DNA of 64,000 nucleotides. Origin: Flavihumibacter sp. UBA7668 (GTDB lineage Bacteria > Bacteroidota > Bacteroidia > Chitinophagales > Chitinophagaceae). Of the stretch, positions 54,125 through 62,039 are shown one piece after another. The position numbers were made by a program, and so were the translations under genes. The notes beneath the pieces were generated by a model, which saw only the letters and a list, made by a program, of their open reading frames with translations, searched no databases and was not told the origin of the DNA. The stretch covers positions 248,001 through 312,000 of the forward strand of contig NZ_DLHM01000007.1 of NCBI RefSeq assembly GCF_002483205.1. Direction: 5' to 3'. Numbering within the stretch: the first letter of the stretch is position 1; each line of letters begins with the position of its first letter.

Positions 54125-55876
54125 TTATTCAATTACAATCATATTCCAATATAAAAGCGATGGCAGTGTAAACACCAGCTCATTCCCTTCCTGAACAAAA
54201 CTTATTTCCTGTGGAGCACCCTGGAAATGATCCGGAGATGCCACCCAAACTTTAGTTACTTTTTGATTCACCATGCAACGTAAAATTGCATTTTCCACCA
54301 GCTCCGGTTTCCGTTGCTGCCCGTTGGTATCTCTCCAATTCAGATCAGTTGCCTGATTAAAATTGTGGAGATGTAAAACCTGCCGATTATCAACTTTTTT
54401 ACTTAACAAACTTACATTCCCCGAAACAGGAGGCCATTGATTGATCGTCATTTTCTGATTCGTACAGACTACTGCCAGCTCATTCCATTCTCCCCCATCA
54501 CGCAACAGATTTTCATAGGCCACCATAAAATCATAGTATTTCATCAGCGCCACTCTCAATTCATCCTTAACCTGCAGATTAGTATGCGGGAAATATTCTT
54601 TACTTAATATATGCTCCCCTAATTCAAGGTGCGCGCCACCCAGTGAAAAAATTACGGCATCTGTCAATAGGAGTCCGGGTGTATTAAAATAACCGGGATT
54701 ATCGGAAAGCGTATAATTCATATAAGCTGCCAGCACGGTCGGCTTTCCATCACTCAGAAAATAGTTATTGCCCAGTATGGTTGCAATATCTGCATAAGTT
54801 TCATTGGGATGCCATACTTCTGTATACAAGAAATCTACGGGAGCCAATGCTATACTTTCTCGTTGACCATATTGATTCACCGCATTCATTACCATTTTTT
54901 TTGCAGGTGCTGCATTTTTAATGGCAGCTAAAAATGAACTGAAATCTTCTGCCTGATTCACCGGCTCGCCATTATAATTGTATAATTTCCCTCTGTCACC
55001 CAGCGCGTCTACATGATAACCATCAAAATCAAGTGCCTGATATACCTGCTTATTCTGATTGATCAGATAATTCTGCCACTCACCGTTGCCTGCATCGGTA
55101 AGGAAAATATCACTTTTGAAAAATGGTTGTGGTAGTACATGTTTATCTTTCTCCTTGCGGTTGGCATCTTTAAAGAGATACCATTCTTCCTTAACACCAT
55201 CTGCTGCAGCATCTTCAAGCGCACCAAAAGCCAGGTTATAAAACATGGTTTTCATGCCCTTTTCATGCGCCAGCTCTATATATTTTTTCAATGTATTCAA
55301 CCGTACTTCCTTATTGGCAATATCTGTCCAGCTTTGCATGGGCAATGCTCCTGTACCTGCCAGCGGCTGATGATGCTTGTATTGCCAATCATAAAACTGC
55401 AGTCCATTTATATGATGCCTTGTCAGTTGTTCCATTGTTTTCTCCATTTCCATTTCCCGGATCGCTCCAAATTTGGAAAGAAAACCATACCGTGGAAAGC
55501 GATGCCAGTCAGACGAAACATCCACTCCAATACTTGCCTGTATGATTTCCTTTCCTTCCTTTATTTCAACGAGCTCAACCAGGTAGCCTTTAAAATCCTG
55601 TGCAGGTAAAGCTATACTCACTGAATTTCCTGAAACGGGCTGCTCCAGAATCAATGAATTAAGGTGCCTCAACCGGACTTTCCAGTCACCCTGCAGATTG
55701 CGATTGATCGAAAAACGGACCGTCTCACCCGGCTTATACACCGCTTTTTCTGCAAAGAGATTTAAGGCAAAAGAACTTCCATAGGTTATCGGATCATTTG
55801 ACGGCTTGTCTTTTTTGCAAGAAGTCAGTAGGTAAACTGCTAAAAAGGGTACAAGAAAAAGTAATCGAACCATCAC
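54125..55876 (-). CDS. GH66-family endo-dextranase lipoprotein
   Basis: The 583-residue lipoprotein (LLTSC, Cys20) has an N-terminal Ig-like domain (FAEKAVYKPGETVRFSIN) and a GH66 TIM barrel: the nucleophile Asp290 in LDFDGYHVDALGDRG and acid/base Glu353 in FLYTEVWHPN. NGLQFYDWQYKHHQPL and GGAHLELGEHILSKEYFP are further family segments. A C-terminal beta domain follows. GH66 enzymes cleave alpha-1,6-glucan (dextran) internally or make cycloisomalto-oligosaccharides. No CITase-specific CBM35 insert is visible, so plain endo-dextranase is more likely. Lipid anchoring suggests action at the cell surface before import by the SusC at 58854. The start touches the susE/F stop at 55876. Confidence 0.93.
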   Translation of the reverse strand: MMVRLLFLVPFLAVYLLTSCKKDKPSNDPITYGSSFALNLFAEKAVYKPGETVRFSINRNLQGDWKVRLRHLNSLILEQPVSGNSVSIALPAQDFKGYLVELVEIKEGKEIIQASIGVDVSSDWHRFPRYGFLSKFGAIREMEMEKTMEQLTRHHINGLQFYDWQYKHHQPLAGTGALPMQSWTDIANKEVRLNTLKKYIELAHEKGMKTMFYNLAFGALEDAAADGVKEEWYLFKDANRKEKDKHVLPQPFFKSDIFLTDAGNGEWQNYLINQNKQVYQALDFDGYHVDALGDRGKLYNYNGEPVNQAEDFSSFLAAIKNAAPAKKMVMNAVNQYGQRESIALAPVDFLYTEVWHPNETYADIATILGNNYFLSDGKPTVLAAYMNYTLSDNPGYFNTPGLLLTDAVIFSLGGAHLELGEHILSKEYFPHTNLQVKDELRVALMKYYDFMVAYENLLRDGGEWNELAVVCTNQKMTINQWPPVSGNVSLLSKKVDNRQVLHLHNFNQATDLNWRDTNGQQRKPELVENAILRCMVNQKVTKVWVASPDHFQGAPQEISFVQEGNELVFTLPSLLYWNMIVIE

Positions 55877-57312
55877 TATTGTTTTTGAATCTGAATCGTT
55901 TCATACAGCTGGTTTATGGTAATTTTATAATTACCAGCCTGAACGATTCTCCATTTATTATCCGGACTTCCACTCTTGATAAACTTCATTTGTGTGCTGC
56001 CCATTTCAGAACCATTGATTACCGGCATAAAATAATCACAACCCCAATTGCCCGTGTCCAGCGGAAACTTGAACTCACCTGCAGTCATTGGCCCTGTAAA
56101 ACTGAATTCATAAGGATTGCCGGGGGTAGGTACCAGCGCAACCGGATTATCGATATTCCACCCGGCCGGAGTTGCATCCCCTACCATCCAGATTTCGGTG
56201 TATGGAGTGAATGGCTGAATCTGCATGGTCATGCCCTGTAAATCAAGCCGGATTTTATATGGACCTGCATTGGTAACTTTCCATTTATTATCAGGATTGC
56301 CACCTGGCACCAATTGTACGCCGGTTTCAGTAAGAGGCTGCTGATTCACCAATGGCATATAATAATCCGTTCCAAAATTACCGGTAGCAACAGGAATTTT
56401 AAATTCACCCGCTGTTAATAAACCACCGTAGGTAAATACAAACAGATTGGAGGAATCCACCCGCATTGGAGTTGGATTATCAATATTCCAACCCGTTGGA
56501 ACAGCATCGCCCAATAGCCAAAGTTGTTTGTAGGGAGGCTCACTGGAAGCAGTAACCGAAATAGTTCCATCCAGCAAACTCACCACCACATCATATAAGC
56601 CGGAACTGGTAATACTAAATTTTTCATCCGGATCGGCGTCTGCTGTTCTGTACACCAGACTGGCTTCATTGGCTCCTTTATTATAGGAAGGAAGAAAAGA
56701 ACCTAGTGTTGTAATCAGCTTGAATTCGCCTATCGATAAAATACCTTTCCAGGAAAAGAAGCCCGGTTGTGCAGGAACCGGAGTAAGAGGTGTTGCATTG
56801 TCGGCACTCCAGCCATTTGGAGTGGCATCTCCCAATAAATAAAGCGTTTCGCTCACCGGCTGATAAGGCGTTACCGAAAATTCCAATACCGAGGTTGAAT
56901 CATTTGGTAATAATCCATCCGCAACGGTAGAAATAATCTGCGCTTCAAAAGCTGCGGCTGTTCCGGCTGTTAATCCGAATTGTGTTGCAAGTGTATTGAG
57001 TTCGCCAACAGTAAATTTTTTGGATCGTACCCCTGCGCCCAAAGGTTCTATTAATGCAGATGAAAAATTATTTCCTTTTTTATCCAGTTTAAGTGTATAG
57101 GATATTGCCGCATTGGTTCCCTGATTGGAACCCGGTGTCCAGCTTAAAACGATTGCATCCTGTTGCTGGTTTTTTTGTTCCAGAATAACTGCTGTTTTGT
57201 CGGCTGTTAAAGCAAGGGGCATCGATCCCTTATCCAGCTCTCTCAGGTCCTTCACACAGGAAATTCCCAGTGTCATCAGGAGGAGAGCAATTAATTGAAG
57301 TATCCGGTTCAT
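55876..57312 (-). CDS. SusE/SusF-like surface glycan-binding lipoprotein with three tandem domains
   Basis: The 478-residue lipoprotein (LGISC, Cys19) has an N-terminal SusE-type Ig-like domain (about 30-150, DAIVLSWTPGSNQGTNA, SKKFTVGELNTLATQFGL). Three homologous beta-sandwich modules of about 100 residues follow (157-253, 264-366, 373-476). Each opens with a variant of LLGDAxPxGW followed by a DNxxP element, then a GEFK(F/I/L) strand and, in the last two, NPDNKW/SPDNKW. In SusE/SusF these modules bind starch. It is encoded between susD and GH66 and probably holds alpha-glucan at the surface. The second and third modules are more alike than the first, so they look like the more recent duplication. 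Confidence 0.91.
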   Translation of the reverse strand: MNRILQLIALLLMTLGISCVKDLRELDKGSMPLALTADKTAVILEQKNQQQDAIVLSWTPGSNQGTNAAISYTLKLDKKGNNFSSALIEPLGAGVRSKKFTVGELNTLATQFGLTAGTAAAFEAQIISTVADGLLPNDSTSVLEFSVTPYQPVSETLYLLGDATPNGWSADNATPLTPVPAQPGFFSWKGILSIGEFKLITTLGSFLPSYNKGANEASLVYRTADADPDEKFSITSSGLYDVVVSLLDGTISVTASSEPPYKQLWLLGDAVPTGWNIDNPTPMRVDSSNLFVFTYGGLLTAGEFKIPVATGNFGTDYYMPLVNQQPLTETGVQLVPGGNPDNKWKVTNAGPYKIRLDLQGMTMQIQPFTPYTEIWMVGDATPAGWNIDNPVALVPTPGNPYEFSFTGPMTAGEFKFPLDTGNWGCDYFMPVINGSEMGSTQMKFIKSGSPDNKWRIVQAGNYKITINQLYETIQIQKQ

Positions 57313-57336
57313 AATAATTTGTTTGGTTTTGTTGAA

Positions 57337-58836
57337 TCAATAGCCGGTATTCTGTGTAAGATTTGGATTGGCATCCCGCTCTTTTTGCGGAATGGGCAGC
57401 AGCAGATGTTTCTCTGTAGCATTTACTTTTCCGATAGAATGAAGGAAGGATATCCCGTATGCACCCTGGTTAACACGTATCAGATCAAACCAGCGATGAC
57501 CTTCAAATGCCAGTTCCATTCTTCTTTCCTGCAGAATTTTTTCCCGCAATTGCGCCTGATTCAAGCCCTGTACAGGATCCAATCCCGCTCTTAAACGCAC
57601 TCTGTTAAGGGGTCCGCCGGTTGAAATAGAACCAGCCGGAGCCTGTGCCTCTGCAGTTTTGCCTGTTTCATTGAGTGCTTCTGCATACATCAGTAATACA
57701 TCTGCATAACGTAATACCACCCAGTTTGCCGGATTGGTATCATAATCTGGCGACACGGTTTTATCAACCAGAAATTTTCTAAGATTATAACCGGTAACAG
57801 AATAAGAACTGCGATATTCTTTACCATCAAATGCTGGTCCGCCCTGGTAGAGGATAGTCTGGTCTTTTCGAAGATCACCCGGTTCATAGGCATCTACAAA
57901 TTCCTGTGTAGGCTGGTTCCATCCATAACCGCCAGCAACAAAATCAGCATTACGCGGACCGGTAAACGTACTCACCCAGGAACTCTGGTTTTCATTGCTC
58001 CAGAATCCAAAATTGGTTTTGCCCATAAACTGAACTTCAAACAGCGACTCCACCCCATTTTTGGAAGCCGGATTGAAATTATCACTGTACTGTGGATGTA
58101 ATGCATACCCCATTGTTTGAAGGGTTTCGCAATGGCGGATGGTTTCACCATAATTGCCAAGAGTCAATTGAACTTTTGCCAGCATTCCGAGTGCTGCTCC
58201 TTTCGTAGCGCGGCCCAGATCAGCTGCTGACATTTCATTTTTTGCCGGTAATAATTCAACGGCTTTCTCCAAATCACTCAGAATTAACTGATATACTTCC
58301 TCCTTTGAATTTCTTGCCGGGCGTAAATCATCCTGAGGAGTTTGCGCTACTGTAATCAATGGTACATCGCCAAAAAGCTGAACCAGAATAAAATGATAAT
58401 GTGCACGTAGAAAATAAGCTTCACCCAGCACACGGTTTTTGATTGATTCGCGAATATCCATCGTCGGTACATTCTGGATAACCAGATTTGCCCGCAGAAT
58501 TCCGGGAGCCGGTCCGCGCCAGATATCCAACGCCGCCGCATTATCAGTAGAGGTTACAAAATTGGCAATGTCCTGTGTTTCGATTCCATCGGTTCCACCA
58601 CCGGCGCCAACCACACTATTCCCGGCCCATATATCGGTGGTCCACATACGAAGATTATACAGTTTTGGCCATTGCAGCGGCTGGTAGGCGCCGTTAATGG
58701 CAGAAATAGCGTCCTCTTCTGTTTTCCAGTAATTCTCCGTATTAACGGAATCCAGCGGCGCTTTATCAAGGTATTTGGAGCAACTACCCAACGAAAGGCA
58801 GGCAACTGACAGGACTATATTTTTTAATGAAAACAT
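57337..58836 (-). CDS. SusD/RagB outer membrane lipoprotein of the alpha-glucan locus
   Basis: The 499-residue lipoprotein (LGSC, Cys19) starts its mature chain CSKYLDKAPLDSVNTENYW, typical of classical SusD/RagB (PF14322 then PF07980). The helical body has AYFLRAHYHFILVQLFGDVPLI and VLRYADVLLMYAEALNE. The C-terminus has LREKILQERRMELAFEGHRWFDLIR and the final PNLTQNTGY. It caps the SusC encoded upstream (17 bases away) and recruits alpha-glucan oligosaccharides. It differs in subtype from the CTKxF-type SusD proteins at 20980 and 43938. Confidence 0.95.
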   Translation of the reverse strand: MFSLKNIVLSVACLSLGSCSKYLDKAPLDSVNTENYWKTEEDAISAINGAYQPLQWPKLYNLRMWTTDIWAGNSVVGAGGGTDGIETQDIANFVTSTDNAAALDIWRGPAPGILRANLVIQNVPTMDIRESIKNRVLGEAYFLRAHYHFILVQLFGDVPLITVAQTPQDDLRPARNSKEEVYQLILSDLEKAVELLPAKNEMSAADLGRATKGAALGMLAKVQLTLGNYGETIRHCETLQTMGYALHPQYSDNFNPASKNGVESLFEVQFMGKTNFGFWSNENQSSWVSTFTGPRNADFVAGGYGWNQPTQEFVDAYEPGDLRKDQTILYQGGPAFDGKEYRSSYSVTGYNLRKFLVDKTVSPDYDTNPANWVVLRYADVLLMYAEALNETGKTAEAQAPAGSISTGGPLNRVRLRAGLDPVQGLNQAQLREKILQERRMELAFEGHRWFDLIRVNQGAYGISFLHSIGKVNATEKHLLLPIPQKERDANPNLTQNTGY

Positions 58837-58853
58837 CTTGTTCGTTTTTGAAA

Positions 58854-61800
58854 TTAGAAACTGATATTAATTCCTCCGCTGATGATTCTTGTTACAGGAT
58901 ACACGTTTAAATCAACGCCACTGGAGGGTACTTCTGGATCAAATCCGGAATATTTTGTAAACGTCACCAGATTTTGACAGGAGAAATACAAACGGGCACT
59001 GGACATTTTCAATCTTTGTATAAGTGCAGATGAAAAAGTATAACCCAGGGTGATATTCTTAATTCTCAGGTAAGAGCCGTCCTCAATAAAGCGATCTGAT
59101 ACCCGGGTATTTTTATTTGGATCATTGAACACTGCTCTTGGCATAGTATAACTGCTGCCTTCTCCATTCCAGCGATCCAATACAGCTGTAGTCTGATTTT
59201 GTGCCACAGCCATTCCTTCCTGATATATACGATTCGCATTAAAGATTTTATTTCCGGCAATGCCCTGAAGGAAAATGGACAAATCGAATCCTTTATAAGC
59301 GAAACTATTATTCATGGCAAAAATGAAGGTTGGATTTGGATTGCCTATGAATGTGCGGTCATTGTCATCAATTACGCCATCATTATTCAGATCGCGGAAT
59401 TTTATATCACCTGGAGAGGTTCGATTATTGGGGTCAGCACCCGGAACCTGTTGCGCATAACCATCCACTTCTTTCTGGTTCTGAAAAATTCCATTCGTAA
59501 CGAAGCCATAAAATTCATTGATCGGATAGCCTCCCGGATGTTGAATGGCAAGGTTCTGATTCAAACCAATACTTCCGGTATATAATGGAACACTATCATT
59601 GAGACTGATTATTTTATTCTGATTGTAGGATACATTAAAACTGGTATTCCATTCCAATGCACCGGTCGAATTCCGGGTATTGATGGTAAGTTCTATTCCC
59701 CTGTTTTCCACTTTTCCAAGATTGATGCTTGGAACCACGATATCAGAATAACCGGTGGTAATAGGAACGGCCATCGGAACCAGCATATCATTCGTAGTTT
59801 TTAGATAAGCATCCAGTGTTGCAGTTACCCTGTTATTAAACAGACTTGCATCCACTGCTATATTTGCCTGCGCCACTTTTTCCCAGCGCACACCCGGATT
59901 TGGAATAGCCAAAGGAACAATTGCTGTAGCAGGCTGACCATTGAAATTGTATTGTACGGTTTGTAAAACAGAAGCGAAGGAATAATTTCCGATGTTCTGA
60001 TTTCCAGTAACACCATATCCTGCTCTTATTTTCAAATCATTTACAACACTCCTATTTTGGAAAAAATCTTCTTCTGAAATCCGCCAGGCTATGGAAGCAG
60101 AAGGGAAGGTTCCAAATCGGTTAGCCGGACCAAAACGCGAAGAGCCATCGCGCCGAACCGTCGCAGTTATCAGGTATTTTTTCTGAAAATCATAATTAAC
60201 GCGACCGATATAAGAGAAAAGTGCCCACTCATTGGCACTACCACCAATGGTTGGAAGAGTGGTGCCATTGTTTAACTGCTGAGTGGCATCGCTGGCGAAT
60301 TGCTGAATGGAACCATTCATGAAATCGTAGCGATTGTTTTGCAAACTGGTACCAGCCAATACAGTTATATAATGATCATCTGCAATTTGACCGGAATAGG
60401 TTAACGTATTATCCCATAACCAGGTCAGGCTTTTATTATACTGACTGTAGAGATAAGAGTTCGGTTGAGGAATGGGTTGCCAGTTGTATTTAGGGGACCA
60501 GCTTCTGTTATCCCAGAAAGATGCCTGTACACCACCGGTTGTTTTGAATTTCAACGAAGGAAGCAAACTGATTTCAGCAAACATATTGCCTACGATATTG
60601 TAACCGTTTGTCCTGTTTTTATTGAGTGTTGCTTTGCCAATCTGATTGGGAATATCACCTACCCAGGAAGGCTGACCAACCGGACCTGCATAACTACCAT
60701 CTTCATTGTAGACAGGTTGAGTTGGCAGTGCCGCCATGGTGGCGCGGATATCATAGGAGCCATTTCTTTTTACATCGTGATTGAAACTGAGGTTATTTCC
60801 GAAGCGCAACCAGTCAAATACTTTAGAATCCGTATTCATCTGAATGGTGTAGCGGCGATAATCGGTATTCAGCACAATGCCCTTTTGATCCAGCACAGAG
60901 CCAGCCACATAATAGGTTGATTTGGCGTTCCCCCCTGCATAGGAAATCGCATAATTCTGCATGGGGGCAGATCGAAATAAAGCACCAAGCCAATCGGTAC
61001 CATTTCCCAGTGAAGTTGGATCAGCAAATGCCGGATTCTGCGCCTGCCCATTATTCGCCATCATTTCGTTATGAAGAGAAGCAAATTGGGATGCAGATAA
61101 GAGGTCAACCAATGAGGTAGCCTGCTGATTACCAAAAGAAGTTTTGAATTCAAGTGTATTCTTACCTGAAATGCCCCGTTTCGTACTGATCAGCACCACA
61201 CCATTAGCACCTCTTGAACCATAAATAGCAGCTGCAGATGCATCTTTCAGAATTTCGATGGAAGCAATATCATCCGGACTGATGGTATTAAGCGGAACAT
61301 CGGTTGGAACGCCATCAATAACCAATAAGGGATCACTGTTATTAATGGTACCAACTCCTCTGATTCTAATGGTGGCATTGCTGCCTGGCGCGCCGGATGA
61401 AACCACCTGTACACCGGCAGCCCTTCCCTGCAAAGCATCACCGGCATTGGTAACAGGGAGTGATTTGAATTCTTTACCACTCACTGAACTAACGGAGCCG
61501 GTAAGATCCCGTTTGCGCTGGGTACCGTATCCTACAACAACCACATCATCCAGACTTTTATCAATCGCAACCAGACTGATCTGCCAACTGGTTTGATCAC
61601 CAACAGGAAGTTTCAGGTCCTCATACCCAACATAGGAAAACAATAATGTATCAGACTCACCTGCAGAAATGGAGAAAAGACCACCATTGGTGGAGCTGGC
61701 TACTTGTCCGGATGGCAGCACCTGAATGGTGACCCCCACCAAAGGGTCATTATCCGTTTTTGAACTGATTTTTCCTGAGATGACCCGGTTCTGTGCGAAT

Positions 61801-61874
61801 ACTGGAAAATAAAAAACAACACAGACCAGGAGGCAGAGAATGCTTCGGAGACAGCAATGCAATCGAGCTGGCAT
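58854..61874 (-). CDS. SusC-type TonB-dependent transporter of the alpha-glucan locus
   Basis: I choose the ATG at 61874 (MPARLHCCL), which gives 1006 residues with a signal peptide ending PVFAQN; an in-frame ATG at 62057 would add 61 residues before the signal and overlap the divergent sensor gene. The domain order is: carboxypeptidase-like domain (KTDNDPLVGVTIQVLPSG), TonB-box region (SLDDVVVVGYGTQRK), plug (GDALQGRAAGVQVVSSG, PLLVIDGVPTD, AIYGSRGANGVVLISTKRG) and a barrel ending IISGGINISF. It imports products of the GH66 dextranase together with the SusD downstream. Confidence 0.95.
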   Translation of the reverse strand: MPARLHCCLRSILCLLVCVVFYFPVFAQNRVISGKISSKTDNDPLVGVTIQVLPSGQVASSTNGGLFSISAGESDTLLFSYVGYEDLKLPVGDQTSWQISLVAIDKSLDDVVVVGYGTQRKRDLTGSVSSVSGKEFKSLPVTNAGDALQGRAAGVQVVSSGAPGSNATIRIRGVGTINNSDPLLVIDGVPTDVPLNTISPDDIASIEILKDASAAAIYGSRGANGVVLISTKRGISGKNTLEFKTSFGNQQATSLVDLLSASQFASLHNEMMANNGQAQNPAFADPTSLGNGTDWLGALFRSAPMQNYAISYAGGNAKSTYYVAGSVLDQKGIVLNTDYRRYTIQMNTDSKVFDWLRFGNNLSFNHDVKRNGSYDIRATMAALPTQPVYNEDGSYAGPVGQPSWVGDIPNQIGKATLNKNRTNGYNIVGNMFAEISLLPSLKFKTTGGVQASFWDNRSWSPKYNWQPIPQPNSYLYSQYNKSLTWLWDNTLTYSGQIADDHYITVLAGTSLQNNRYDFMNGSIQQFASDATQQLNNGTTLPTIGGSANEWALFSYIGRVNYDFQKKYLITATVRRDGSSRFGPANRFGTFPSASIAWRISEEDFFQNRSVVNDLKIRAGYGVTGNQNIGNYSFASVLQTVQYNFNGQPATAIVPLAIPNPGVRWEKVAQANIAVDASLFNNRVTATLDAYLKTTNDMLVPMAVPITTGYSDIVVPSINLGKVENRGIELTINTRNSTGALEWNTSFNVSYNQNKIISLNDSVPLYTGSIGLNQNLAIQHPGGYPINEFYGFVTNGIFQNQKEVDGYAQQVPGADPNNRTSPGDIKFRDLNNDGVIDDNDRTFIGNPNPTFIFAMNNSFAYKGFDLSIFLQGIAGNKIFNANRIYQEGMAVAQNQTTAVLDRWNGEGSSYTMPRAVFNDPNKNTRVSDRFIEDGSYLRIKNITLGYTFSSALIQRLKMSSARLYFSCQNLVTFTKYSGFDPEVPSSGVDLNVYPVTRIISGGINISF

Positions 61875-62039
61875 AAACAATCGTTTTGATTTAAGATTAC
61901 TGAACGAAACAACTACAAGTTTTTCAGAAATACCTATCTGTACGTTCCAATTAGTTTTCAAAATGTGCCAATTTCCAAAACGGTGTCTCGTAAATAAGCA
62001 GAAATCAGTAACTATGTAGACGTAGTATATTTTAATTGC